A stretch of 24,816 nucleotides of DNA, taken from the NCBI GenBank assembly GCA_050485385.1, contig JBJHBG010000075.1, positions 1 to 24,816 of the forward strand. The letters are read 5' to 3'. Below are positions 7,098-15,314 of this stretch, piece after piece (positions within the stretch are counted from its first letter, which is position 1; the number at the start of each line of letters is the position of its first letter). A program made the position numbers and the translations under genes. The notes under the pieces were generated by a model. It ran no database searches, had not been told where the DNA came from, and worked only from the letters and a program-made list of their open reading frames with translations. Source of the stretch: RECO01 sp050485385. Lineage in GTDB: Bacteria > Pseudomonadota > Alphaproteobacteria > Geminicoccales > Geminicoccaceae.

Positions 7098-9814
7098 GGC
7101 CGGCTCCGGAGTGCTGCGTGCAGGCGATGCGGCAGCACCGGAACCCGGTCGAGCCGCACACCCGTGGCCTGGGCGATGGCATTGAGGATGGCGGGGGCGG
7201 TCGGGATCAGCGCGTGCTCGCCCACCCCCTTGGCACCGAATGGACCCAAGGGATCGGGGTCCTCGATCAGATGCACCTCGACCTCGGGGACGTCGCCGAC
7301 GGTGGGGATGAGGTAGTCGTGCAGGTTTTCCGTCCGCCCAGGGACGTACTCCTCCATCAAGGCCAACCCCAGCCCCTGCGCGATGCCGCCGACGATCTGG
7401 CCCTCGATCTGCTGCGGGTTGACCGCCCGGCCGACGTCGTAGGCGGCGACGATCCGCTCCACCTTCACCGTCGCCAGCGCGATGTCGACCCTCACCAGGG
7501 CGACCTGGGCACCGAAGCCGTAGGAGGCGTAAGGCGCGCCCTGCCCGTCCGCATCCAGCGCCGTCGTCGGCGGATCGAAGGCGCCCCGGCCTTCGAGGGG
7601 GCCGAACTCGGCGAGACTCACCCGGCGCGTGCGGTCGCCGTCCGTCACCCGAACGCAGCCCGGCTCCAGGACCAACCGGGTATCCGGCCCAGCGTTGGCA
7701 AGGCGGAGGACGTGCGCCCGCAAATCCTCGCCCGCGAGCTGCGTCGCCCGGCCGGCAACGAAGGTCTGGCGCGAGGCCGAGGTCTTGCCGCAGTCGAGCG
7801 TCAGGTCGGTATCGGCGCCCGTGGCCTCGACGGCCGCGACGGGGACGCCCACGGCATCGGCGAGGATCTGCCGCATGATGGTGTTCGAGCCCTGGCCGAT
7901 GTCCTGCACCCCATTCCACAAGATCAGGCGTCCGTCCGGCTCCAACGTCACCCGCTGGCTGGCGGGGTTGCTCATCCCGGTGTTGCCGCAGCCGTACCAG
8001 ACGCTGGCGAGGCCCACGCCCCAGCGGTGGTGACCGCCGGCGTCGTTGCGCCCCGCGGCCAGCGCCCGCAACTCGTCCCACGCGGGTCGGAGCGCCTCGA
8101 GACACGCCACCAAGCCGACGGAAGCCTCGAGCACCTGCCCCGTCGCCGTGGCATCGCCCGCCCGCAGCGCATTCTGCAACCGGAGTTCCAGGGCATCGCG
8201 CCCCAGCCGCTCGGCCGCGGCATCGATCAACTGCTCGGTCAGGAGCATCGCCTGCGGCACGCCGAAGCCGCGAAACGCACCGGACGGCGGCGCATTCGTG
8301 TGGAATGCCGTGGAGGTCGCGAGCACGCGGCGCACGCGATAGGGGCCGGTCGCGTGGACCGGCACGCGCCCCGCCACGGTCGGCCCCCAGGAGGCATAGG
8401 CGCCGGTGTCGAAGTCGCCGTGGAAGCGCAGGCCCTCGAAGGTGCCGTCCGGCGCCACCCACAAGCTCGCCTCGCCCACCATCGGGTGTCGCTTGGTGGA
8501 GGACGCCATCGAGGCGATGCGGTCGTAGACGAGCGCCACCGGCCGGCCCGTGCGCCATGCCGCGAGCGCCACCAAAGGCTGGACGGCGAGGTCGAGCTTG
8601 CCGCCGAAGCCGCCGCCGCACGCGGACGGGATCACCCGCACCCGCTCGGGGTCGAGCCCGAGAACGTGGGCCGTCTCGTCGCGGTCCATGACCGGGCTCT
8701 GCGTCGACGCCACGACCTCGATGCGGTCGCCGACACGCCGCGCCCAGCCCGCCTCGGGCTCGATATAGGCGTGCTCGACGAAGGCCGTGGTCATGACGTG
8801 GCGGACCTCGACCGCGTCTTTCGGCACCGACCCGAGATCGCCCTTGGCGACGCGACCGCGCACCAGCACGTTGTCCGGCCGCTGCGGCAGGACGGCCGCA
8901 GCGCCTGCCCTTGCCGCCTCGAACGTCACCGCCGGCAACGGCTCGAAGCGGAGCGGCAGGTCGGCCATCGTGATCGCCGTCAGCGTGGCGGCGTCGCCCA
9001 CCAGCGCCAGCACCGCCTCGCCGCGAAACCGCACCTCGTCCGCCGCCAGCACCGGCTGGTCGCGCATCGCCGGGATCACGCCGAAGGCATTGACCGGCAC
9101 GTCGGCTGCCGCGAGCACGTCGGCCAGCCCCGGAAACCGGCGGCGCAGCGGTGCCAGATCGCCGAGGGTGAAGCGGGCCCGCGCATGCGGCGAGCGGATC
9201 ACGCGGAGGTGGAGTGCTTCGGCCGGCACGGCGTCGGCGCCGAAGCGCTCGGCGCCGGTCACCTTGGCCCAGCCGTCGACCTTCACCACCCGCGCGCCGA
9301 CGGCAGCGCCAACGGGAGCGGGCAGCGGCAGGTCGGCGAAGGCCTGCTCCACCGCCTCGACGATCTGGCGATAGCCGGTGCAGCGGCAGAGGACACCGCC
9401 GAGTGCCGCCGCGATCTGGAGGCGGCTCGGACGCGTCGGGCGGTCCAACAGCGTCGCCGCCGCCAGCAGCATCCCCGGCGTGCAGATACCGCACTGCGCA
9501 GCCCCACCGGCCACGAAGGCCGCCTGTAGCTCTTTGCCGCGAGGGTGGTCGGCAAGCCCTTCGACGGTCAGCACGTCGCATCCGCCCACCTGGCCCACCG
9601 GCACGAGGCAGGCACATACCTGCGCACCGTCGAGCAGCACCGTGCAGGCGCCGCAGTCGCCGGCATCGCAGCCCAGCTTGGTACCCGTGAGCCCCAACTC
9701 GTCGCGCAAGGCGCGTGCGAGGCGTGCCGCCGGCGGCGTCGTCAGCGCGACCGCGCGGCCATTCACCCGGCACGCCGTCACGCCCGCATCGTTCTCCGAA
9801 AGGAGCGCCCTCAC
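7094..9814 (-). CDS. Molybdenum hydroxylase, fused 2Fe-2S and molybdopterin subunits (xanthine oxidase family)
   Basis: This 906-aa xanthine oxidase-family protein hydroxylates a ring or aldehyde carbon using water at a molybdenum site. The N-terminus holds a plant-type 2Fe-2S cluster (Cys 49, 54, 57, 69) and a second 2Fe-2S domain (Cys 108, 111, 143, 145; CGICTPGM and CRCTGY). From about residue 176 it is the molybdopterin domain, with GGGFGGK, AFRGFG, QDIGQGS and the C-terminal GVGE whose Glu (about 866) is the expected catalytic base. The layout and length match Desulfovibrio aldehyde oxidoreductase and resemble E. coli XdhD. FAD is on the separate upstream subunit. The start is a GTG (9812-9814) overlapping the FAD gene stop (GTGA), with GGGGAG eight bases upstream. 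Context suggests nicotinate or a related N-heteroaromatic as substrate. No XdhC-type maturation gene is seen. Confidence 0.92.
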   Translation of the reverse strand: MRALLSENDAGVTACRVNGRAVALTTPPAARLARALRDELGLTGTKLGCDAGDCGACTVLLDGAQVCACLVPVGQVGGCDVLTVEGLADHPRGKELQAAFVAGGAAQCGICTPGMLLAAATLLDRPTRPSRLQIAAALGGVLCRCTGYRQIVEAVEQAFADLPLPAPVGAAVGARVVKVDGWAKVTGAERFGADAVPAEALHLRVIRSPHARARFTLGDLAPLRRRFPGLADVLAAADVPVNAFGVIPAMRDQPVLAADEVRFRGEAVLALVGDAATLTAITMADLPLRFEPLPAVTFEAARAGAAAVLPQRPDNVLVRGRVAKGDLGSVPKDAVEVRHVMTTAFVEHAYIEPEAGWARRVGDRIEVVASTQSPVMDRDETAHVLGLDPERVRVIPSACGGGFGGKLDLAVQPLVALAAWRTGRPVALVYDRIASMASSTKRHPMVGEASLWVAPDGTFEGLRFHGDFDTGAYASWGPTVAGRVPVHATGPYRVRRVLATSTAFHTNAPPSGAFRGFGVPQAMLLTEQLIDAAAERLGRDALELRLQNALRAGDATATGQVLEASVGLVACLEALRPAWDELRALAAGRNDAGGHHRWGVGLASVWYGCGNTGMSNPASQRVTLEPDGRLILWNGVQDIGQGSNTIMRQILADAVGVPVAAVEATGADTDLTLDCGKTSASRQTFVAGRATQLAGEDLRAHVLRLANAGPDTRLVLEPGCVRVTDGDRTRRVSLAEFGPLEGRGAFDPPTTALDADGQGAPYASYGFGAQVALVRVDIALATVKVERIVAAYDVGRAVNPQQIEGQIVGGIAQGLGLALMEEYVPGRTENLHDYLIPTVGDVPEVEVHLIEDPDPLGPFGAKGVGEHALIPTAPAILNAIAQATGVRLDRVPVLPHRLHAALRSRP

Positions 9815-10686
9815 GCGGCCAGCTCCCCGGCGCCGAGGCTCGCCAGCGTCCGCGCGATCAGCGTCCCCGCCGCATCCAGCCGATAGACCGCCGAGGCGCG
9901 CACGTCGTCGATCGGTTGCAGGACCGCCACGTGCTCCGGCGTGACCCGCCCGGCCGCATCTTCGGGTGTCAGGCCGACGAGGTCCGCCTCCAGCGCGGGC
10001 AGGCGCTGCGCCGTGGCCGAACACGCGCCGACGGCGACGCGGGCGTCGACGATGCGGCCGGCTTCGAGCCCGAGGAGCACGGCCACCATGGCGATGGAGA
10101 TGACGAGATAGCGCCGCGCCCCGAGCTTCGCGAAACCCGCCACCGCACCCGGCGGCGGCGACGGCACGTGGACCGCCACCAGCAGTTCGTCCGGCGCCAG
10201 CGCCGTTGCCCGATTGCCGCGCACGAACCGGTCGAGCGGCAGCCGACGCCGGCCGCGTACCGACGCCAACTCGACCTCGGCGTCCAGCACGAGCAGGGGC
10301 GGCACGCCGTCGGCGGCGGGCGAGGCGTTGCAGAGATTGCCGCCGAGGGTGCCACGGTTTTGGATCTGCCGCCCACCCACCTCGACCGCCGCCTGCTTCA
10401 AGGCGTCGAAGGCAGGGGGCAACGGCGCCGCCACGAGTTCGCTCCAGGTCACGGCCGCCCCCAGCCGGAACCCGGCGCCGCGGGGCTCGATGCCGCGCAG
10501 TTCCGGCAGAGCGGTGACGTCGAGAAGCGGCGGCGAGGCGTCATGACCGAGGCCCGGACGGTCCCAGGCGACGGCCACGACGTCGGCCGGGTAGAGGTCG
10601 GTGCCGCCGGCAAGGACGCGGCGGGGCGATGCGGCCAAGAGCTGCAACGCGTCGGCCAAGGCGGCCGGGCGCCGATAGTCCTCCAT
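9811..10686 (-). CDS. FAD-binding subunit of molybdenum hydroxylase (CoxM/YgfM-like)
   Basis: This is the 291-aa flavoprotein subunit that passes electrons from the molybdenum and 2Fe-2S centres of the next gene's product to an acceptor. FAD-binding signatures are LAGGTDL (about 25-31) and NRGTLGGNL (110-118), followed by the CO-dehydrogenase flavoprotein C-terminal domain. I chose the ATG at 10684-10686 because AAGGA lies about seven bases upstream and the protein then begins MEDYRRPAALADAL, the family's usual start. A longer in-frame extension exists but is not conserved-looking. It is the first gene of the long minus-strand operon and is divergent from the binding-protein gene at 10811. 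The next gene starts on its stop codon (GTGA). Confidence 0.92.
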   Translation of the reverse strand: MEDYRRPAALADALQLLAASPRRVLAGGTDLYPADVVAVAWDRPGLGHDASPPLLDVTALPELRGIEPRGAGFRLGAAVTWSELVAAPLPPAFDALKQAAVEVGGRQIQNRGTLGGNLCNASPAADGVPPLLVLDAEVELASVRGRRRLPLDRFVRGNRATALAPDELLVAVHVPSPPPGAVAGFAKLGARRYLVISIAMVAVLLGLEAGRIVDARVAVGACSATAQRLPALEADLVGLTPEDAAGRVTPEHVAVLQPIDDVRASAVYRLDAAGTLIARTLASLGAGELAA

Positions 10687-10734
10687 CCGGCGTCCTTTCG
10701 ATGGAGCCGGCACGTTCCAGCCGTTCGTCGGCGC

Positions 10735-10740
10735 TGTCAA
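10735..10740 (-). promoter_or_regulatory. Possible -35 element (TTGACA) of the molybdenum-hydroxylase operon
   Basis: A perfect TTGACA hexamer on the minus strand lies 48 bases before the FAD-subunit start codon. At 17-bp spacing the -10 position reads GAACGT, a poor match, so the promoter is tentative. The same bases read CTGTCAA on the plus strand, a Pho-half-site-like sequence, so a shared regulator is possible. Confidence 0.3.
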
Positions 10741-10751
10741 GCGAGCGCCCG

Positions 10752-10769
10752 CGGTCACGAGACTGTCAC
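10752..10769 (+). promoter_or_regulatory. Pho-box-like direct repeat before the region-2 ABC transporter
   Basis: CGGTCAC-GAGA-CTGTCAC consists of two 7-base half-sites with 11-base period, matching the PhoB consensus CTGTCAT-N4-CTGTCAT at most positions. It ends 41 bases before the start codon at 10811. A weak -10-like CATTCA (10780-10785) sits 10 bases further on, the spacing expected for a PhoB-activated promoter. An extra half-site-like CTGTCAA is at 10734-10740, out of the 11-base phase. The second half-site is identical to that of the pstS Pho box. Confidence 0.6.
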
Positions 10770-10797
10770 CGAGCCCTGGCATTCAGCCGTCGTCCCC

Positions 10798-10805
10798 AAG
10801 GAGGT
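10798..10805 (+). promoter_or_regulatory. Strong Shine-Dalgarno for the binding protein at 10811
   Basis: AAGGAGGT is a full anti-SD complement five bases before ATG 10811. It fixes the start and predicts high translation, as expected for a periplasmic binding protein. Confidence 0.85.
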
Positions 10806-10810
10806 ATTCG

Positions 10811-11806
10811 ATGACGATCCGTCTGCCGCAGGTCCTGGCCGCCAGCTTCGCCGCCCTCGTCGCCACCGCCGCCGCCGCGGAGCCCTTGGTCCTCTACACC
10901 AACGACTTCGAGGACATCATCGGCGAGCGCTTCACCGCCGATACCGGGTTCGAGATCCAGGTCATCCAGGAGAGCGGCGGCAACCTCCTCGCCCGCATCG
11001 CCGCCGAACGCGGCAACCCGCGCTGGGACGTGCTCCTGTTCGACGGCGTCGGCTCGCTGCACCGGCTCGACCAGGAGGGCCAACTGCGGCAAGGGTTCGA
11101 GCCCACGGGCCTCGCCAACCTGACCCCGTTCGCCCGGGACCTCCTGCCCGAGACCCGCGGCTGGTTCCCGGCCGGCGCTCAGGCCTCCTGCGTCATCGCC
11201 TATCGCACCGACCGCGTCGACACGCCGCCTCGGACCTTCGACGACCTGATCGACGCACGCTTCCGCGGCCGGCTCGGTCAGGCCGACCCGGCGGTGGCCG
11301 CGCCGGCCTATCCGTGCGTGGCGTGGTTCTTCCACGACCGCGGCACCGACGACGCGCAGGCGTTCTGGACCGCCATCCTCGACAACGACCTCCGCGTCTT
11401 CCGCACCAACGGTCCGGTCCGCCGTGCGCTGGAGGCGGGCGAGATCGACTTGGCCCTCATCTCCTCGCCCAACGGCTACCAGTTGCCGGCCGACGGCGTG
11501 CCAGTCGAGATCGTCTGGCCGAACGGCGCGGCTCCGTCCTCCTCGCGCGGCGTCGCCATTCAGGCCGAAACCGACAAGATGGAAGCGGCCGAGGCCTTCG
11601 TCGAGTGGATGCTACGGCCCGAAACGCAGCAGTTCCTGACCGACAATGCCGGCAACGACGGCTGGTTTCTGGCCTCTGTCGAGGGCGTCACGCCGAAGCC
11701 GGGCGGTCCCGACGCGGAGGTGACCTACCACATCGCCCCCGCCGCCTTCGCCGCCGAGATGGAAGCCGAGATCAAGAGCTGGTTCGCCGATCAGGCGGTG
11801 AACTGA
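10811..11806 (+). CDS. ABC transporter substrate-binding protein, ferric/2-aminoethylphosphonate type
   Basis: This is a periplasmic binding protein of 331 aa with a signal peptide (about residues 1-23, cleaved after AAA). The mature start EPLVLYTNDFEDIIGERFTA, then GGNLLARIAAERGNPRWDVLLFDG, is typical of the extracellular solute-binding family that includes FbpA-type ferric and PhnS/AepX-type aminoethylphosphonate proteins. It lacks the adjacent Tyr-Tyr pair used by classical FbpA to bind iron. It starts the operon with the permease and ATPase downstream and is preceded by a Pho-box-like repeat and a perfect ribosome site. I therefore favour a phosphorus-containing ligand such as a phosphonate over Fe(III). 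The ligand remains unproven. Confidence 0.85.
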   Translation: MTIRLPQVLAASFAALVATAAAAEPLVLYTNDFEDIIGERFTADTGFEIQVIQESGGNLLARIAAERGNPRWDVLLFDGVGSLHRLDQEGQLRQGFEPTGLANLTPFARDLLPETRGWFPAGAQASCVIAYRTDRVDTPPRTFDDLIDARFRGRLGQADPAVAAPAYPCVAWFFHDRGTDDAQAFWTAILDNDLRVFRTNGPVRRALEAGEIDLALISSPNGYQLPADGVPVEIVWPNGAAPSSSRGVAIQAETDKMEAAEAFVEWMLRPETQQFLTDNAGNDGWFLASVEGVTPKPGGPDAEVTYHIAPAAFAAEMEAEIKSWFADQAVN

Positions 11807-11810
11807 TCCC

Positions 11811-13544
11811 TTGGCCGCCGTCGCGCCCGCCGTGCGCTTCGGCCGCTCGCTGCGGCCCGATGCGGACGGCGTGCTGGCGTGGCTGGTTACCGCCGCCCTG
11901 GTGGTGCTCATCGCAGCGCCCCTGGCGGCGGTGATCGTCCAGGCCTTCGTCCCCGGCCTGTTCTACGGCGACCGGACGTTCCAGGGGCTCGGCAACCTGC
12001 TGGAACTGTTCGAGCGGCGCCTTTGGCGCGTGTCGCTCTACAACTCGCTGACCCTGGCGGGCGGCACCGCCATCCTCGGCACCGCCCTCGGCTGCACCCT
12101 CGCACTCCTGCGCCACGGCTATCGCTTCCCGCTCGCCGGCACGCTCGATGCGGCCGCCTGGGCGTTGTTGATCATGCCGTCCTTCATCGTCGCCCAGGGC
12201 TGGGTGCTGTTCGCCGCCCGCGGCGGCATCGCACCGGAACTCATGGGTGCGGGCTGGGTCAGCGACCTCGTCTTTTCGCCGACCGGGCTGATCCTGGTGA
12301 TGAGCCTCAAGACCTACCCCTTCGCCTATCTGACGATGAGTGCGGCGCTGCGCTGGAACGTCGCCGACCTCGGCCACGCCGCCCGGCTCTGCGGCGGCTC
12401 GCCCTGGCGCGTCTTCTGGACCGTGCGCCTGCCGCTCCTGCTCCCCGCCGTGCTCGCCGGCATGGTGCTGGTGTTCGTCGATACCATCGGCGACTTCGGT
12501 CTGCCGGCGGCACTGGCGACCACCTACCGCTTCCCGACGCTGCCCTACACGATCTACACCGCGATCAACCAGGCGCCGATCCGCTTCGACCTCGCGGGCG
12601 TCTTGTCGTTCTACCTCATCGTCATCCTGGCGCTCGCCGTGGCGCTGCACGTCTGGATCGTGCGCACCGGCTTCTTCGAATTTCTCACCGCCCGCGCCCG
12701 GCCGAGCGAGCCCGCTGCGCCGCGACGGCCGTGGCTGCTCACTCTGCTTGCCGTCGCCTTCCTCGTCCTCGCCATCGGCCTCCCGCTCGGCACCAGCCTC
12801 GCCGTCTCGTTCATGGACCGCATCGGCGGCGGCCTCGCCTGGGACAACCTCACCCTCCAGCACTACCTCACCACCCTGACGCCGGGCTCGAGGCTCCGGG
12901 CGAGCCTCGCCAACTCCTTCACCATCGCCGCCGTCGCCGGTCTCGCCAACATCGTCCTCGGCCTCGCCGCCGCCTACCTTCTCACCCTCGGCCAGACCCG
13001 GCTCAGGACGCTGATCGACGTCACCTGCACCACCACCCTCGCCGTGCCGGGTGTGATCCTCGGCGTCGGCACCATCTTCGTCTGGAACCAGCGCTGGCTG
13101 GACGATCTTGGTCTCGGCCTCTACGGCCACCCGGGGATTCTGGTGCTCGCCGCCGTCGCCGGCGCCGTGCCGATTGCCGTGCGGGTGCTCCTGGGCGCCC
13201 TGGGCCAGGTGCCGCCGAGCTTCCTCGCCGCTGCCGCGCTGCAAGGTGCGGGCCTCGGCCGCCGACTGGTCACCATCCTCCTGCCGCTGCTGGCGACGGC
13301 CATCCTCTCTGCCACGCTTGCCGCCTTCGGCACCTCGGTGTTCGACCTCGCCGTCACGTCGCTCCTGCGCCCGCCCGGCTTCGAGGTGATCCCGGTGACC
13401 ATCAACCGACAGTTCCAGCAGGGCGAGTTCGGCCTCTCCACCGCCTCGACGGTGATCGCCGCCGGCCTCACCATCGCCGCCATCGTCACCACGCAGGCCC
13501 TGTTCCGCCGCTTCGTGCGGATCGGTGCGGGGAGCCGGCCGTGA
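11811..13544 (+). CDS. ABC transporter permease, double-length (ferric/2-aminoethylphosphonate type)
   Basis: This is an inner-membrane permease of 577 aa with two homologous BPD-transporter halves, each of about six membrane segments. The two EAA-type coupling loops that contact the ATPase are near residues 186-212 (DLGHAARLCGGSPWRVFWTV) and 474-495 (AAALQGAGLGRRLVTILLPL). Double-length permeases are characteristic of FbpB and PhnU2/AepW systems. The start is taken as TTG 11811, four bases after the binding-protein stop. The ribosome site is weak and a GTG at 11832 is an alternative, so the first few residues are uncertain. The 3' end overlaps the ATPase start as GTGA. Confidence 0.88.
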   Translation: MAAVAPAVRFGRSLRPDADGVLAWLVTAALVVLIAAPLAAVIVQAFVPGLFYGDRTFQGLGNLLELFERRLWRVSLYNSLTLAGGTAILGTALGCTLALLRHGYRFPLAGTLDAAAWALLIMPSFIVAQGWVLFAARGGIAPELMGAGWVSDLVFSPTGLILVMSLKTYPFAYLTMSAALRWNVADLGHAARLCGGSPWRVFWTVRLPLLLPAVLAGMVLVFVDTIGDFGLPAALATTYRFPTLPYTIYTAINQAPIRFDLAGVLSFYLIVILALAVALHVWIVRTGFFEFLTARARPSEPAAPRRPWLLTLLAVAFLVLAIGLPLGTSLAVSFMDRIGGGLAWDNLTLQHYLTTLTPGSRLRASLANSFTIAAVAGLANIVLGLAAAYLLTLGQTRLRTLIDVTCTTTLAVPGVILGVGTIFVWNQRWLDDLGLGLYGHPGILVLAAVAGAVPIAVRVLLGALGQVPPSFLAAAALQGAGLGRRLVTILLPLLATAILSATLAAFGTSVFDLAVTSLLRPPGFEVIPVTINRQFQQGEFGLSTASTVIAAGLTIAAIVTTQALFRRFVRIGAGSRP

Positions 13545-14617
13545 CCGTCCTCGAAACCCGCGGCCTGACCAAACGCTTCGGGGCCACGACGGTGCTCGAC
13601 GCGCTCGACCTCGACCTCCAGGCGGGCGACGTCCTGTCCATCCTCGGTCCCTCCGGCTGCGGCAAGTCCACCCTCTTGCGCCTCGTCGCCGGCCTGGAGC
13701 GGGCCGACGCCGGCACGCTCCGGCTCGCCGGCCGGCTCGCCAGCGGCACGGGCGTCCACCTGCCGCCCGAGGCGCGCAACGTGAACATGGTCTTCCAGGA
13801 CTACGCGCTCTGGCCGCACATGCGGGTCGCGCGCATCGTCGGCTACGGCTTGCGCGCGCGGCGCCGGCCCGAGGCCGAGGTGCGCGCCAAGGTGCGCGGT
13901 CTTTTGGAGCTGCTGCGCATCGACCACCTGGCCGAACGCCACCCGGCCGAGCTTTCGGGCGGCCAGCAGCAGCGCGTCGCCATCGCGCGGGCGCTCGCGA
14001 CCGACCCGGAGCTGCTGCTGCTCGACGAGCCGCTCTCGAACCTCGACGTGCAGCTGCGCCAGGACATGCGCCAGGAGCTGGCGGCGCTGTTCCAACGGCT
14101 CGGCACGACCGCGCTCTACGTCACCCACGACCCGGTCGAGGCCTGCACCCTGGCGCAGCGCATCGTCGTCCTGCGCGCCGGCCGCGTGGTCGAGGCGGGC
14201 CCCCCGCAGCGGCTCTTCCGCACGCCCGGCTCCGCCTGGGTGGCGCGGCTCGCGGGCTTCGACGGCGACCTGCCGGCGACGCTCGTCGCGAAGAACGGCC
14301 GGCTGGGCGAGGTCGCGATCGCCGGCCAGCGGCTGAGCGTCCGCCTGCCACGGCATCCGGTCGGTGTCGGCGACGACGTGCGGCTGTTCCTCGACCCCTC
14401 GATCATCCGCCTGGAGCCGGGCGGCGATACCGACTGGAACCGGCTCACCGGCGCGGTCGCCCAGGCCCACTTCGAGGGTCGCCACTGGCGGCTCGTGGTC
14501 GACTGCGGCGCCGGCGCCAAGCTCGCCCTGGTCGCACCCGCTCGCGCCGCGCCCGGCGACACCATCGCCCTGCATTTCCCGATCGAGGAGACGCTCGCGT
14601 TCGCCGCCGAAAGCTGA
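13541..14617 (+). CDS. ABC transporter ATP-binding protein (ferric/2-aminoethylphosphonate type)
   Basis: This is a cytoplasmic ATPase of 358 aa energising the upstream double permease. Walker A GPSGCGKST is at about 36-44, the Q-loop is at FQDYALWPHM (85-94), the signature LSGGQQQR at 138-145 and Walker B LLLLDE at 158-163, with the downstream H-loop in YVTHD. The C-terminal 120 residues or so form a TOBE-like regulatory domain. The start GTG 13541 overlaps the permease stop (GTGA). The gene ends only three bases before the convergent phoU stop, with no visible terminator between them, so the two transcripts must overlap or terminate inside the opposing gene. Confidence 0.9.
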   Translation: MTVLETRGLTKRFGATTVLDALDLDLQAGDVLSILGPSGCGKSTLLRLVAGLERADAGTLRLAGRLASGTGVHLPPEARNVNMVFQDYALWPHMRVARIVGYGLRARRRPEAEVRAKVRGLLELLRIDHLAERHPAELSGGQQQRVAIARALATDPELLLLDEPLSNLDVQLRQDMRQELAALFQRLGTTALYVTHDPVEACTLAQRIVVLRAGRVVEAGPPQRLFRTPGSAWVARLAGFDGDLPATLVAKNGRLGEVAIAGQRLSVRLPRHPVGVGDDVRLFLDPSIIRLEPGGDTDWNRLTGAVAQAHFEGRHWRLVVDCGAGAKLALVAPARAAPGDTIALHFPIEETLAFAAES

Positions 14618-14620
14618 GGC

Positions 14621-15301
14621 TCAACCCTCCGCCGCGGCATGCCGGTCGATGTTGTGGCCGGTCAGCACGAAACGGACCTCTTCGGCGACGTTGGTGGCGT
14701 GGTCGCCGATCCGCTCCAGGCTCTTCGCCACGAACAGGAGTTGGGTACCGACCGGCACCGCCACCCTGCCGTCCTGCATCTCGACGATGAGGCTGTGGAA
14801 CACGTCGTCGTAGGTCTCGTCCACGTCGGCGTCACCGTGCCACGCCTCGGTCGCGAGCCCGAGGTCGCGGCCGGCATGAGCCTCCAGCGCCTGGTGGAGC
14901 AGCGCCTTCACTTGGCGGCCGAAACGCCGCACCGGCTGCGCATCCTCCAGCCAGCCATCCTCACCCAGCCGGATCACCCGCTTGGCGATGCTCTTGGCGT
15001 GGTCGCCGACCCGCTCCAGGTTGCCGGCGAGCCGCTCGGCGGCGATCACCTCGCGCAGGTCGTTGGCAACGGGCTGGTAGCGCGCCAGGATCTTCATCGC
15101 CTGGGTCCGCACCGCCCGCTCCAGATCGTCGGCCGCGGCGTCGAGGTCGATCACGGCAGCCGCACGAGCGCGGTTGCCGCTCGCCAGCACCTCCAGCGCC
15201 TGCTCCAGCTCCCGGCACGCGGTCGTGCCCAGCTCGGTGACGAGTTGGCGCAGCTGCTCCAGCTCCTCGTCGAACGCCTTCATCGTGTGGGGCGCGTTCA
15301 T
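14621..15301 (-). CDS. phoU: Phosphate uptake regulator PhoU
   Basis: This 226-aa protein is all alpha-helical, with the two three-helix PhoU repeats. The metal-binding E-x3-D motifs are ERVGD (96-100, followed by HAKSIAKR) and ERIGD (196-200, followed by HATNVAEE). PhoU links the Pst transporter to the PhoR/PhoB two-component system and represses Pho signalling when phosphate is plentiful. The ATG (15299-15301) follows GAGGAGG, which itself overlaps the pstB stop codon. It is the last gene of pstSCAB-phoU. The phoB gene that often follows in alphaproteobacteria is missing here and the next gene is convergent. Confidence 0.95.
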   Translation of the reverse strand: MNAPHTMKAFDEELEQLRQLVTELGTTACRELEQALEVLASGNRARAAAVIDLDAAADDLERAVRTQAMKILARYQPVANDLREVIAAERLAGNLERVGDHAKSIAKRVIRLGEDGWLEDAQPVRRFGRQVKALLHQALEAHAGRDLGLATEAWHGDADVDETYDDVFHSLIVEMQDGRVAVPVGTQLLFVAKSLERIGDHATNVAEEVRFVLTGHNIDRHAAAEG

Positions 15302-15314
15302 GGCGTCGTCCTCC

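Noticed and set aside
5637..9773. Minus-strand frame of 1,378 codons suggesting a giant fusion ahead of the reductase
   Set aside because: Only the last 486 codons (from ATG 7097) are the real reductase. The upstream part is an out-of-frame reading of the molybdenum hydroxylase gene.
11879..14617. 912-codon plus-strand frame suggesting a permease-ATPase fusion
   Set aside because: The first part is an out-of-frame reading of the permease. The ATPase begins at GTG 13541, where it overlaps the permease stop.
10811..14617. Assignment of the region-2 transporter as a ferric iron (FbpABC) system
   Set aside because: The family resemblance is shared with phosphonate systems, the Tyr-Tyr iron-ligand pair is not visible, and a Pho box precedes the operon. 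Iron cannot be excluded but is not the preferred call.
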